Made by a program: the position numbers and the translations under genes | The notes under the pieces: generated by a model | The model's input: only the letters and a program-made list of their open reading frames with translations | Told to the model about the DNA's origin: nothing | The model's database searches: none | Shown: piece by piece, positions 23,330 through 32,605 of the stretch | Layout of the letters: each line of letters begins with the position of its first letter | Numbering within the stretch: the first letter of the stretch is position 1 | NCBI GenBank assembly: GCA_016197405.1 | Contig: JACPVR010000021.1 | Coordinates: 62,001-126,000 of the forward strand | Direction: 5' to 3' | Origin: Mycobacterium sp. | GTDB taxonomy: Bacteria > Actinomycetota > Actinomycetes > Mycobacteriales > Mycobacteriaceae | Length of the DNA stretch: 64,000 nt

Positions 23330-26233
23330 GTGGCTGACCGCTTGGTCGTCAAGGGTGCGCGTGAACACAACCTGCGCGGCATTGATCTTGATCTGCCCCG
23401 GGATGCGTTGATCGTGTTCACCGGCCTGTCCGGGTCGGGAAAGTCCTCGCTGGCGTTCGACACCATCTTCGCCGAGGGACAACGTCGCTACGTCGAGTCG
23501 CTGTCGGCGTACGCGCGGCAGTTCCTCGGGCAGATGGACAAACCCGATGTCGACTTCATCGAAGGCCTCTCACCTGCGGTGTCGATCGACCAGAAATCGA
23601 CCAACCGCAACCCGCGGTCGACGGTCGGCACCATCACCGAGGTCTACGACTATCTGCGTCTGCTGTATGCGCGGGCCGGCACACCGCATTGCCCGGTCTG
23701 CGGTGAGCGGATCGCCCGGCAGACCCCGCAGCAGATCGTCGACCAGGTGCTCGCCATGGACGAGGGCATTCGTTTCCAGGTGCTCGCCCCGGTGGTCCGT
23801 ACCCGCAAGGGTGAGTTCGTCGATCTGTTCGACAAGCTCAACACCCAGGGCTACAGCCGGGTGCGCGTCGACGGTGTGGTCTATCCGCTGACCGACCCCC
23901 CCAAGCTCAAGAAGCAGGAAAAGCACGACATCGAGGTCGTCATCGACCGCCTGACGGTCAAGGCCAGCGCCAAACAGCGGCTGACCGATTCGGTGGAGAC
24001 CGCACTGAACCTCGCCGACGGCATCGTCGTCCTCGAATTCGTCGACCGCGAAGAGGATCACCCCCACCGTGAGCAGCGCTTCTCCGAGAAGCTGGCCTGC
24101 CCCAACGGCCATCCGCTGGCAGTCGACGATCTCGAGCCGCGGTCGTTCTCGTTCAACTCGCCCTATGGCGCCTGCCCGGAGTGTGTCGGGCTGGGCATCC
24201 GCAAGGAGGTCGACCCCGATCTGGTGGTGCCCGACCCGGAGCTGACGTTGGCCGAAGGCGCCGTCGCGCCGTGGTCGATGGGGCAGACCGCCGAGTACTT
24301 CACCCGGATGATGTCAGGTCTGGGCGATGCGCTGGGCTTCGACGTCAACACCCCATGGAACAGGCTGCCCGCCAAGGCACGCCGCGCGATCCTCGACGGC
24401 TCCGATCAGCAGGTGCACGTTCGGTACAAGAACCGGTACGGCCGGGTGCGGTCCTACTACGCCGATTTCGAAGGTGTGCTGGCCTTCCTGCAGCGCAAGA
24501 TCGAGCAGACCGACTCCGAGCAGATGAAGGAACGCTACGAGGGTTTCATGCGCGATGTACCGTGCCCGGTCTGCCAGGGCACCCGGCTCAAGCCGGAGAT
24601 CCTCGCGGTGACGTTGGCGGCGGGGGATCGCGGCGCGAAATCGATCGCCGAGGTGTGCGCGCTGTCCATCTCGGACTGCTCGGATTTCCTCAACGCACTC
24701 ACGCTCGGGTCGCGCGAGCAGGCCATCGCCGGACAGGTGCTCAAAGAGGTGCAGTCCCGGCTGGGCTTCCTGCTCGACGTCGGGTTGGAGTACCTGTCGC
24801 TGGAACGCGCCGCGGGCACATTGTCCGGCGGGGAGGCCCAGCGCATCCGACTGGCCACCCAGATCGGCTCCGGTCTGGTCGGGGTGCTCTACGTCCTCGA
24901 CGAGCCGTCCATCGGCCTGCATCAGCGCGACAACCGTCGGCTCATCGAAACCCTCACGCGCCTGCGAGATCTCGGCAACACGTTGATCGTCGTCGAACAC
25001 GACGAGGACACCATCGCGCATTCGGACTGGGTCGTGGACATCGGTCCGGCGGCCGGCGAGCACGGCGGTACCGTCGTGCACAGCGGCACCTACGCCGAAT
25101 TGCTGCGCAACAAGAATTCGATCACCGGGGCCTACCTGTCGGGCCGGGAACGCATCGAGGTTCCCGAGATGCGCCGGGTGGTGGACAAGCGGCGCAAGCT
25201 GACCGTCGTCGGCGCGCGCGAACACAACCTGCGTGAGATCGACGTGTCCTTCCCCCTGGGCGTGCTGACGTCGGTCACCGGTGTTTCGGGGTCGGGTAAG
25301 TCCACGCTCGTCAACGACATCCTGGCGTCAGTGCTGGCCAACAAGCTCAACGGCGCCCGGCAGGTGCCGGGCCGGCACACCCGCATCAACGGCATCGACC
25401 AGCTCGACAAGCTGGTGCGCGTCGACCAGTCACCGATCGGCCGCACACCGCGGTCCAACCCGGCGACCTACACCGGCGTCTTCGACAAGATCCGCACCCT
25501 GTTCGCGGCCACCACCGAGGCCAAGGTGCGCGGTTATCAGCCGGGCCGGTTCTCGTTCAACGTCAAAGGTGGCCGCTGCGAAGCGTGTTCGGGCGACGGC
25601 ACCATCAAGATCGAGATGAACTTCCTGCCGGATGTCTACGTGCCGTGCGAGGTGTGCCAGGGCGCGCGCTACAACCGGGAAACCCTCGAGGTGCATTACA
25701 AGGGCAAGACCATCGCCGAGGTACTCGACATGTCCATCGAGGAGGCCGCGGAGTTCTTCGAACCCATCACCGGTATCCATCGTTACCTGAAGACGCTGGT
25801 GGAAGTCGGACTCGGTTACGTCCGGCTGGGCCAACCCGCGCCGACACTGTCCGGCGGTGAGGCGCAACGCGTCAAGCTGGCGTCCGAACTGCAGAAGCGG
25901 TCGACGGGGCGCACGGTGTACATCCTCGACGAACCCACCACCGGTTTGCACTTCGAGGACATCCGCAAACTCCTCAAGGTCATCAACGGCCTTGTCGACA
26001 AAGGTAATTCGGTCATCGTCATCGAACACAACCTCGATGTCATCAAGACCTCGGACTGGGTCATCGACATGGGACCCGAAGGCGGCGCGGGCGGCGGCAC
26101 CGTCGTCGCCGAAGGCACACCGGAGGATGTCGCGGCGGTGCCGGAAAGCTACACCGGCAAGTTCCTCAGCGAGATCCTCGAGCAGCGCCAACCGGTCAAG
26201 CGGGCACCGCGCAAACGCAAGGTGAGCGCCTAG
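23330..26233 (+). CDS. uvrA: Excinuclease ABC subunit A
   Basis: The 967-residue damage-recognition ATPase of nucleotide excision repair has two ABC modules. P-loops are GLSGSGKSS (near residue 31) and GVSGSGKST (~650). Signature motifs are LSGGEAQRIRLATQIGSG and LSGGEAQRVKLASELQ. Zinc-finger cysteines include CPVCGER, CPECVG, CPVCQG and CEACSG/CEVCQG. GTG 23330 follows GGAAGGGG. It loads UvrB, encoded 15 kb upstream; both genes share the same type of damage-inducible promoter. Confidence 0.98.
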   Translation: MADRLVVKGAREHNLRGIDLDLPRDALIVFTGLSGSGKSSLAFDTIFAEGQRRYVESLSAYARQFLGQMDKPDVDFIEGLSPAVSIDQKSTNRNPRSTVGTITEVYDYLRLLYARAGTPHCPVCGERIARQTPQQIVDQVLAMDEGIRFQVLAPVVRTRKGEFVDLFDKLNTQGYSRVRVDGVVYPLTDPPKLKKQEKHDIEVVIDRLTVKASAKQRLTDSVETALNLADGIVVLEFVDREEDHPHREQRFSEKLACPNGHPLAVDDLEPRSFSFNSPYGACPECVGLGIRKEVDPDLVVPDPELTLAEGAVAPWSMGQTAEYFTRMMSGLGDALGFDVNTPWNRLPAKARRAILDGSDQQVHVRYKNRYGRVRSYYADFEGVLAFLQRKIEQTDSEQMKERYEGFMRDVPCPVCQGTRLKPEILAVTLAAGDRGAKSIAEVCALSISDCSDFLNALTLGSREQAIAGQVLKEVQSRLGFLLDVGLEYLSLERAAGTLSGGEAQRIRLATQIGSGLVGVLYVLDEPSIGLHQRDNRRLIETLTRLRDLGNTLIVVEHDEDTIAHSDWVVDIGPAAGEHGGTVVHSGTYAELLRNKNSITGAYLSGRERIEVPEMRRVVDKRRKLTVVGAREHNLREIDVSFPLGVLTSVTGVSGSGKSTLVNDILASVLANKLNGARQVPGRHTRINGIDQLDKLVRVDQSPIGRTPRSNPATYTGVFDKIRTLFAATTEAKVRGYQPGRFSFNVKGGRCEACSGDGTIKIEMNFLPDVYVPCEVCQGARYNRETLEVHYKGKTIAEVLDMSIEEAAEFFEPITGIHRYLKTLVEVGLGYVRLGQPAPTLSGGEAQRVKLASELQKRSTGRTVYILDEPTTGLHFEDIRKLLKVINGLVDKGNSVIVIEHNLDVIKTSDWVIDMGPEGGAGGGTVVAEGTPEDVAAVPESYTGKFLSEILEQRQPVKRAPRKRKVSA

Positions 26234-26261
26234 TCGTCGAGACTGCGCTGACGGCGCGGTG

Positions 26262-27284
26262 TCAGATGCCGGGAGGCAGGATGTTGCGGATCTGCGCCAG
26301 CGCTTCGTCCACCTTGGCGCGGTCGGCCGGCTCCAGGGCGTCCATCGGGTCCATACCGGTCGGGAACACCGCGGCCGGCGCAGTGGCCGGATCGTCGTTA
26401 CGCGAGTAGCCGGCATCGACCAGCGGCCGCAGCACCGCGTCCAGTTCGGCCATCACACCGTCCGAGGCGCCCAGGTAGTGCAGCGGCAACGTCAGCGGAA
26501 GGTACTTGCTGGGCACCAGGTAGGTCGTCGTGGTGGCACCGCGCGAGTTGACGGTGGTCTTGATGTTCTGCGGCGGCACGTCGGCCGGATTGGTGAAGGC
26601 CACCGGGGTGTGCACGAAAGCCGCACCCATCAGTGCGTTGGCGACCGACACCAGGTTGTCGGTGCGGTCCGGGAAGTCGGCGATGCCGTCGTAGGCGCCG
26701 ACGACCTTCACCGAGTCGTACTGGCTGTCGACGGGGTGGGGCACGGTGTAATCCACCAACGGTATGAACGTCCCCGGCTTGAAGATCGTGGTCATCAGGC
26801 TCTCACCGAAACCATGCTGGCCGGACGGGTCGCCGAACGTCGTGAAAGTGACCTTGTCCGCGGGCGGGGCCGTCGGATCCTTGGCCAGCCGGTTCTGGGT
26901 GGCATCGAGCACGATGGCGCCCTCGGACAGGCCCACCGGGATGGCGCGGCCATCGCCGTCGCCGCGGATGGCCTTATCGAGGCTCTTGCTGCCGATCGAC
27001 ACCGACTCGCCGACACTGGGGGTCACCAGGTCGCTGCCCGGCGGCAGGATATCGGCCAGCGCCCGGCCCTGGATCTGGCCCGCCGGGTAGTCGACCAGCA
27101 CCCGCTTGGCATCGGGGTAGTAGCCGCTGCCGGCCCGGTAGGTGTACTCGTACCAGGGCACACCCGGCACCTTGGCGCCACCGACGTTGAAGGTGGTGTC
27201 CTCGGCCGATGCGGCGCCGGGTCCCAACGCGCCCGCGGCCCCCATGACCGCCGCCGCGATGGTTCCCGCGAGTAGCTTGTTCAT
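26262..27284 (-). CDS. Secreted PE-PPE domain esterase
   Basis: The ~340-residue protein starts MNKLLAGTIAAAVMGAAGAL, a signal peptide, and has the PE-PPE (alpha/beta hydrolase) domain with nucleophile elbow GLSEG. It lacks the PE or PPE N-terminal helices that normally accompany this domain, so it is a free-standing secreted hydrolase, probably acting on lipid esters. ATG 27284 sits behind GAGGGG; GTG 27290 is an alternative. It converges with uvrA. Confidence 0.85.
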   Translation of the reverse strand: MNKLLAGTIAAAVMGAAGALGPGAASAEDTTFNVGGAKVPGVPWYEYTYRAGSGYYPDAKRVLVDYPAGQIQGRALADILPPGSDLVTPSVGESVSIGSKSLDKAIRGDGDGRAIPVGLSEGAIVLDATQNRLAKDPTAPPADKVTFTTFGDPSGQHGFGESLMTTIFKPGTFIPLVDYTVPHPVDSQYDSVKVVGAYDGIADFPDRTDNLVSVANALMGAAFVHTPVAFTNPADVPPQNIKTTVNSRGATTTTYLVPSKYLPLTLPLHYLGASDGVMAELDAVLRPLVDAGYSRNDDPATAPAAVFPTGMDPMDALEPADRAKVDEALAQIRNILPPGI

Positions 27285-27409
27285 TCCCACCCCTCACCGG
27301 GCCCGCTCGGAATCTCCGACCCGCACACCGGCAGCCGCGATATCGATCTCTTGACGACGAGCATAACAACGCCGGTGGATTGCGACCGGGCGTGCACGTG
27401 CCGGGCGCG

Positions 27410-28582
27410 TCAGCGGCCCGCCTTGGACAGCGGTGACGGGAAACGCGGCGCCACCCGGACCCCCGCCAGCCAATCGGTGAGGTCACCGGCCATGCGGGTC
27501 AAGGCCTTTCGACCGTCGCGGCCCGGATCCGCCAACAACTGCAGTTCCACCCGGCCGTCGACGTCCTGGCGCCAGCCGCCCACCACCCGGCCGTTCCACC
27601 AGGCGGTCGACCCGGCGTTGCCATTGCGGTCGAAGATCTGGTCGCGATGTGCGCCCAGGTACCAGGATCGCTCTGACCAGCCCATCGTCGTGACATCGAG
27701 CTCCGGCAGCAGGGCCGCCCACGGCTGCGGTTCCGGCGTGTCGTCGAGGTCGTCGGCCAGTGCCCAGCCGATGGTGCCGTCCAGGTCGACCTCGACGGCC
27801 CCCGTCGCGGCCAGGGCATGCCGGGTGGCGGTGAGTGTGCTGCCGAACCACCACTTGATATCGGTGATCGGGGCCGGTCCGAAGGTCCGCAACCAGCGCG
27901 CCACCAGGGTGGCCCGGGCTTCGTCGGCGGCCATCCGGTCCACCGGGGCACCCAGCCAGGTCCGGCATTCGACCCACCGGTGCCGCGATGTGGTCCAGGT
28001 GCCCTGATTGGGACCGCGGATGATGTCGCCCCGCACCGCCACCGCGGTGAGCACCCGCGGCGCCAGATGACCCTCTCCGCCCCAGCTCTTGCCGGGCGCG
28101 GGGTCCCAGGTGCCGGCGAGTTCGGGCAGCGCCGCACGCAGTTCCGCGCTGCTGGCATGCCCGTGCTCGGCGAGATGACGCCGGACGGCGTGGGCGGCGG
28201 TATCCAGCCAGCGGGCTCCGTCGGCGGCGACACCGGCCTTCTCGACGTCGGCGATGAGCCTTTTGCGTTCGGTGTCGGCGACCCGGTCGCTGGCACCGGG
28301 CTGCAGCGCGGCCAGATCGGCGGCCCGCACCACCCACAGGGTGCGGCGCATCGCCAACTGCTTGACCAGCGTGCGCCCGTCATAGAGCTCGTCGTCGAGG
28401 TCGGCCACGGTGAACCCCGGCCGCCGCGCCCACAGCGACAGGTAGGGCGTCGCCGGATGCGTCGCGTGCCACCCGATGAACGCCGCCGTCATCTCCGATA
28501 TCGAGCCGGGCCGGTCACCGGGGGCCAGAAAGTGTCGGTACGCCAAGCGGTTTCGCCGCTCGGCGGTGGTGAAGGAACGCAT
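27410..28582 (-). CDS. Winged-helix (HTH_42, AlkZ-like) DNA-binding protein
   Basis: The 390-residue member of the winged-helix family includes the AlkZ/YcaQ DNA glycosylases. The stretch GWHATHPATPYLSLWARRPGF corresponds to the AlkZ active-site loop, but the Q-x-Q pair is replaced by H-x-T, a common actinobacterial variant whose activity I do not know. It follows a 96-residue gene by 5 bp on the same strand, so they form an operon. Proximity to uvrA fits DNA repair but is not proof. Confidence 0.8.
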   Translation of the reverse strand: MRSFTTAERRNRLAYRHFLAPGDRPGSISEMTAAFIGWHATHPATPYLSLWARRPGFTVADLDDELYDGRTLVKQLAMRRTLWVVRAADLAALQPGASDRVADTERKRLIADVEKAGVAADGARWLDTAAHAVRRHLAEHGHASSAELRAALPELAGTWDPAPGKSWGGEGHLAPRVLTAVAVRGDIIRGPNQGTWTTSRHRWVECRTWLGAPVDRMAADEARATLVARWLRTFGPAPITDIKWWFGSTLTATRHALAATGAVEVDLDGTIGWALADDLDDTPEPQPWAALLPELDVTTMGWSERSWYLGAHRDQIFDRNGNAGSTAWWNGRVVGGWRQDVDGRVELQLLADPGRDGRKALTRMAGDLTDWLAGVRVAPRFPSPLSKAGR

Positions 28583-28587
28583 CCCGC

Positions 28588-28878
28588 TCAGTTTCCGGCG
28601 TCTCCGGAGGATTCGCTGTGCATGGCGGCTTTGATCTGCTCGAGGCGTTCGGCGGCCGCGCGCTGACGGGCCTCGTACTGTTCGGCGGCGGTACGGCCCT
28701 CCGGGGTCTCGGAGGCCAGTTCGGCCGACCCGATCGCGGTGCCGAAGCGGGTCTCGATCTTGTCCCGGACCGATTCGAAGGTGGGAACGCCGTCGGGGGT
28801 GTATCCGGTGTCGGCAGGCGCTGGATCAGGCACGATGCCGGCCGGCTGGTCGGCCTCGGGGTTCGGTTCCTCGGGCAT
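28588..28878 (-). CDS. Small conserved hypothetical protein
   Basis: The 96-residue acidic, Pro/Glu-rich protein has no signal peptide. Its second half (TAAEQYEARQRAAAERLEQI) is a predicted charged helix. No family is recognised. TACTGT on the reverse strand ends 7 nt before ATG 28878, so it is probably leaderless. It is the first gene of an operon with the AlkZ-like gene. Confidence 0.7.
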   Translation of the reverse strand: MPEEPNPEADQPAGIVPDPAPADTGYTPDGVPTFESVRDKIETRFGTAIGSAELASETPEGRTAAEQYEARQRAAAERLEQIKAAMHSESSGDAGN

Positions 28879-28884
28879 GGCCTC

Positions 28885-28890
28885 ACAGTA
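28885..28890 (-). promoter_or_regulatory. Leaderless promoter of the 96-residue gene
   Basis: TACTGT read on the reverse strand, ending 7 nt from the ATG at 28878. Confidence 0.5.
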
Positions 28891-28994
28891 CGCCGGAGAT
28901 TTCTTGGGATCGGTAGCGCCGCGGCGCCGATGTACTTGCTCCAGGACGACGCCACTGGGGCGGCGTACAAGCGAAGTGAAGGGAACTCACACCC

Positions 28995-29510
28995 ATGAAC
29001 GTCAACAGCACGGTGGGCAAGCGCACTCTGGTCGGGATCATCGGTGCGGCAGCCATCACCGGCATGCTGGTCGGCTGCTCGGACAGCACGTCCGGCGACA
29101 AGCCCGCGACGAGCACCGGGGCATCGGGCAGCACCGCCGAAGTCGCCTCCGGCGGCAGCACATCGGTCAAGGTCGGCGGCGCGGATCTGGCGGGTCTGGA
29201 CCTCAACTCGGTCACCTGCGTCAAGGCCGGTGGCAAGATCAACGTCGCCAGCGGCGCCGTCGGCGGACAGCAGGGCCTCGGCGTCGTGATGACCGACGAA
29301 GCGACCCCGAAGGTGGAATCGCTGGGCCTGGTCGTCGACGGAAACGCCCTGGCGGTGGCCAGCATGGGCGGCGCGAACAGCGGAAAGGCTGACGTCAAGG
29401 TCGACGGCAGCACCTACACCATCACCGGTGAGGCGGTCGGGGCCGATATGAAGAACCCGATGGCCGGCATGATCACCAAGGACTTCACCATCACGGTGAC
29501 CTGCAAGTAA
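28995..29510 (+). CDS. LpqH (19-kDa antigen) family lipoprotein
   Basis: The 171-residue lipoprotein has a signal peptide ending ITGMLVGCSDS (lipobox LVGC), a Ser/Thr/Gly linker, and the 19-kDa antigen domain (SVTCVKAGGKINVASG ... FTITVTCK) with its two cysteines. It is lipid-anchored in the envelope, and family members act as TLR2 ligands. Several paralogues exist per mycobacterial genome, so I do not assign lpqH itself. Confidence 0.9.
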   Translation: MNVNSTVGKRTLVGIIGAAAITGMLVGCSDSTSGDKPATSTGASGSTAEVASGGSTSVKVGGADLAGLDLNSVTCVKAGGKINVASGAVGGQQGLGVVMTDEATPKVESLGLVVDGNALAVASMGGANSGKADVKVDGSTYTITGEAVGADMKNPMAGMITKDFTITVTCK

Positions 29511-29523
29511 GACCCTTCACCAC

Positions 29524-29558
29524 GTAACGGCGGGCGTGCCTTGCACGCCCGCCGTTAC
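29524..29558 (+). terminator. 16-bp perfect hairpin after the LpqH-like gene
   Basis: GTAACGGCGGGCGTGC, loop CTT, exact complement. There is no U-tract. The right arm ends 1 bp before the -10 of the next gene. Confidence 0.75.
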
Positions 29559-29559
29559 C

Positions 29560-29565
29560 TATGAT
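29560..29565 (+). promoter_or_regulatory. Leaderless promoter of the TPR gene
   Basis: TATGAT ends 7 nt before GTG 29572. The -35 region lies inside the terminator hairpin of the preceding gene. Confidence 0.6.
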
Positions 29566-29571
29566 CCAGCG

Positions 29572-31287
29572 GTGACGATTCCCGGCGAATTGCAGCGAGC
29601 GCGCGATCTTGCGTTCGCCGGAGACTCCGACGCCGCGCGCGAGGTGTTGGTGTCGCTGATGCCGGTGGTCGAGCAGGCCGACCGCGACGACCTGATGCTG
29701 GAGGTGTTCGCCCAGCTCGGTGCGATCTACCTGGCCCGCAGTGCTTTCGACGGCGCCCGGGAGTGCCGGCGCAGGATCGACGAGACGATCGCCGTCTACC
29801 GGTCCATCCGGGCCGGCGCAATGCCCGAGGCGGCGGCACAGGTCACCATGACCGCAGATGAGGTCGATGCCATGTGCGAGCGCTACCACCAGAGGTCGCT
29901 GGCCCTGGATATCGGCCTGGCCGCCGCGGAGGGTCGCCACGCCGAGGCCGCGGCCGGGTTGGCGCAGCTGTTGCACGCATCGGCATCCGGTGACGAGCAC
30001 ACCCGGTTGGTGACGGCGGCCCGCATGGACTGCGCGGTGGCCCTCGGTGACGACGAACTGCACGCCGACGCGGCCCCACTGTGGGCTGCGGTGATCGCGG
30101 CCCTGCCCGAAACCGACAGCGGCGGCCCGGAACAGCAATACCTGCACGTCGCCGCGGGCCTGGGATACGGCCGGTTCTGTGTCGAGACGGGCCGATTCTC
30201 CGAGGCCGAGAGCCGGTTACGCCGGGCCGGTGCCCGGGCACAGGCCAACGGCTGGCACCTCGAAGCGGCCCGGGCCACCCTGGAGCGCGCCGCGGGCAGC
30301 TGGGCCACCGGTGATGTCGAGACCACCGAGCAGCTGGTCAACGAGGCGTATCCGGTTATCGCCGAATACGCGCGTGCCCACGACGTCGCGCGGTGCTGGC
30401 TGTACTTCGGTCTCGCCGCGTTGGCGACCGGCGCCCTCGAGCGCGCCGACGAATGCTGGGGACATGCCGAACGGCACTGGCGCGAACTCGGCAAGCCCGT
30501 GCACGTACATCGGATTCTGCTGCAGCGCAGTTGGATTCCGGTGTTCTTCGGGCGGTACCCGGAGGCCGAGGCGCTCCTCGCGCAGGCGCGCGAACAGCTC
30601 GACTCGGTACCGCGCAGCAGCTGGCTGCAATACGCCCGCATCGACGATCAGCTGGGCACGGTGTACCGGGCGAAGGGACTGGCCGATCTCGGTTTCGACG
30701 CCGCGGGAACCCCGGACGACAGCTGGGAGGAACTGGAATCGCGCCATGTCGAATCACTGGGCATCATCGACGAAGAACCCGGAACGCCTGCCCATCGGCG
30801 CGCGATGACGGCCCTGGCGCAGGCGGCCGAGCTCAAGATCCCGGCCGCGCTCGCGGTCGATTCGGTGCGGTATTCGATCGCCGACGCCGAGCGCAGGATG
30901 GCCTGGGCGACCAGCGTCGCCGCGCACGCGCTGGCCGGTGCGTTCGCCGTGGCCTGGGAGGGTGAGAACACCGCGTTGGTGGCCGAGCTGATCGAATATC
31001 ACAGTGCCCGAGGCGCATTCGCCGAGACCGCACCGACCGAGAACGGTGCGGCGGGCTGGGCCAGCCCGGTCGCCACCGTCGTCGCCGTACCCGAGGAGAT
31101 CGACTACGCCTTGGTGGCCGCCGGACCGCCGCAACCCGCGCAATCGTTCACCCGGCTCGGACCGTTGCCGCCACTGCAGATGGACCCCGGTGCCAAGCCG
31201 CTGCTGGACCATTACCGCGAACTGGCGCATCAGCGCTACGGCCGCGTCGTCACCGAGAACACCGACGCCTGGCCGACGTGGCCGTGA
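29572..31287 (+). CDS. TPR-repeat protein, partner of a CHAT protease
   Basis: The 571-residue protein is almost entirely helical, with tetratricopeptide-like repeats (for example VAAGLGYGRFCVETGRFSEA, YFGLAALATGALERADECW, ALAQAAELKIPAALAVDSVR). No catalytic motif is seen. GTG 29572 is chosen because it lies 7 nt after TATGAT; a longer frame would start inside the hairpin. Its end overlaps the CHAT-protease gene by 4 nt (GTGA). TPR proteins next to CHAT proteases commonly act as sensors, scaffolds or substrates. Confidence 0.8.
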   Translation: MTIPGELQRARDLAFAGDSDAAREVLVSLMPVVEQADRDDLMLEVFAQLGAIYLARSAFDGARECRRRIDETIAVYRSIRAGAMPEAAAQVTMTADEVDAMCERYHQRSLALDIGLAAAEGRHAEAAAGLAQLLHASASGDEHTRLVTAARMDCAVALGDDELHADAAPLWAAVIAALPETDSGGPEQQYLHVAAGLGYGRFCVETGRFSEAESRLRRAGARAQANGWHLEAARATLERAAGSWATGDVETTEQLVNEAYPVIAEYARAHDVARCWLYFGLAALATGALERADECWGHAERHWRELGKPVHVHRILLQRSWIPVFFGRYPEAEALLAQAREQLDSVPRSSWLQYARIDDQLGTVYRAKGLADLGFDAAGTPDDSWEELESRHVESLGIIDEEPGTPAHRRAMTALAQAAELKIPAALAVDSVRYSIADAERRMAWATSVAAHALAGAFAVAWEGENTALVAELIEYHSARGAFAETAPTENGAAGWASPVATVVAVPEEIDYALVAAGPPQPAQSFTRLGPLPPLQMDPGAKPLLDHYRELAHQRYGRVVTENTDAWPTWP

Positions 31288-32603
31288 CCGACCCGACCGA
31301 ACGGCGCACCCTGGTGCTGCGCTTCGCCGATCTGGGCATCGTCACCTACGGTTCGCTGCGGATCGTCGGCGACCCGCAGCGAACGGTGACCTGGGTCGTC
31401 GAGGAACCGATCCTGCTCGCCGCGCTGGCCGAACTCGATAGCGCGCTACCGGAGCCGGTCGCAGGTGAATCGGCCGTCGACGCTATCGAACGAGCCATGC
31501 AGCGTGGGCCCTTCGCCACACCGGCCAGTGAACTGATGCTGGCCTACCGGCTCGGTGTGCTGCTGCTGAGCGCAGATGCCTGGCAGCTGCTGACCGACAC
31601 CGTCAGCGATCCCCGTGCGGTGTTGTTCGTGGCTCCCAGCGTGCGGCTGGCCCGGGTTCCGTGGGGTCTGCTCGCGGCCCCGGCGATTCGGCCGACTGCC
31701 GAGGAACTGGTCCGGGCGCGGACCGCGGCGATAACCGCGGCCGGCCGCGCTGCCGCCGAAATACCTTGGCCCGCAGTCGATCCAGGTGAACTCACCGAGG
31801 GGCATCGGCTCAACGAACTCGTCGACGTGCTGTTCACCGTGCCGGTCGGCATCGTGCAGTCACCGCGGCCCGCGGTGAGCTGGCAGCAGCGCGCCGGCCG
31901 GCCACCGCTGCTGATCCTCGACCCGCGGATACCGGGCCAGCTGCCCGATTCCGCACTGGGGTCGGTACTGGGCAAGCCGTCGGCCGACACCCCGCTGGGG
32001 CGGCATTTCGCGCAGCGGTTGCGCACCGGCCCGGTGCTGCCTGCGGTCGGCGATGTCGTCGAGTTGTTCCGCAGGCCCGACGCCGACCGGGCGTGGCTGG
32101 CCGATGTCCTCGACTCCGAGCCGGCCCGGCTGCTGTTCGTCGGGCACGCCACCGCCACCGGACAGGACGCCGGTTCCTCGGCGCTGTACCTGGCCGAGGA
32201 CCGTCCGCTGCAGGCCGCCGAACTGGCCACCGCCGGGCTGCCGGTGCCGCCCCGGGTGGCCCTGCTGGCGTGCGCCTCGGCCGGGGACTACCGCTTCGAC
32301 GAGGCCCGCGGCCTGGTGGCGGCCATGGTGCTCGGTGGTGCGCAATTGGTCACCGCGGTGCTGTGGTCGTTGCCGACGACTGCCGGTTACCGCCGCTTCA
32401 CCCCGCCCGCCGCCGATCCGGCCGCCGATCCGATGGCAGCGCTGGTCAGTGCCGTCGACGACGCACACACCGAGACCGATGCCGGCTGCGCGGTCAACCG
32501 CTGGCAGCGCGCCCAGATGCGGCGCTTGCGCGACGGGGACACCACCGCCAACCCGATCTGGTGGGCGGCGCTTGCCAGCTTTGCCGTCGACGGGGCTCGC
32601 TGA
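31284..32603 (+). CDS. CHAT-domain (caspase-like) cysteine protease
   Basis: The 439-residue protein has a C-terminal CHAT peptidase domain (about 200-435). The catalytic histidine is H288 in LLFVGHATATG and the cysteine is C330 in VALLACASAGDY; both are present. GTG 31284 overlaps the TPR stop codon. The N-terminal ~190 residues have no recognised domain. CHAT proteases are caspase relatives used in bacterial conflict and programmed-death systems, and here the partner is the TPR protein. Substrate and trigger are unknown. Confidence 0.85.
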   Translation: MTDPTERRTLVLRFADLGIVTYGSLRIVGDPQRTVTWVVEEPILLAALAELDSALPEPVAGESAVDAIERAMQRGPFATPASELMLAYRLGVLLLSADAWQLLTDTVSDPRAVLFVAPSVRLARVPWGLLAAPAIRPTAEELVRARTAAITAAGRAAAEIPWPAVDPGELTEGHRLNELVDVLFTVPVGIVQSPRPAVSWQQRAGRPPLLILDPRIPGQLPDSALGSVLGKPSADTPLGRHFAQRLRTGPVLPAVGDVVELFRRPDADRAWLADVLDSEPARLLFVGHATATGQDAGSSALYLAEDRPLQAAELATAGLPVPPRVALLACASAGDYRFDEARGLVAAMVLGGAQLVTAVLWSLPTTAGYRRFTPPAADPAADPMAALVSAVDDAHTETDAGCAVNRWQRAQMRRLRDGDTTANPIWWAALASFAVDGAR

Positions 32604-32605
32604 CC

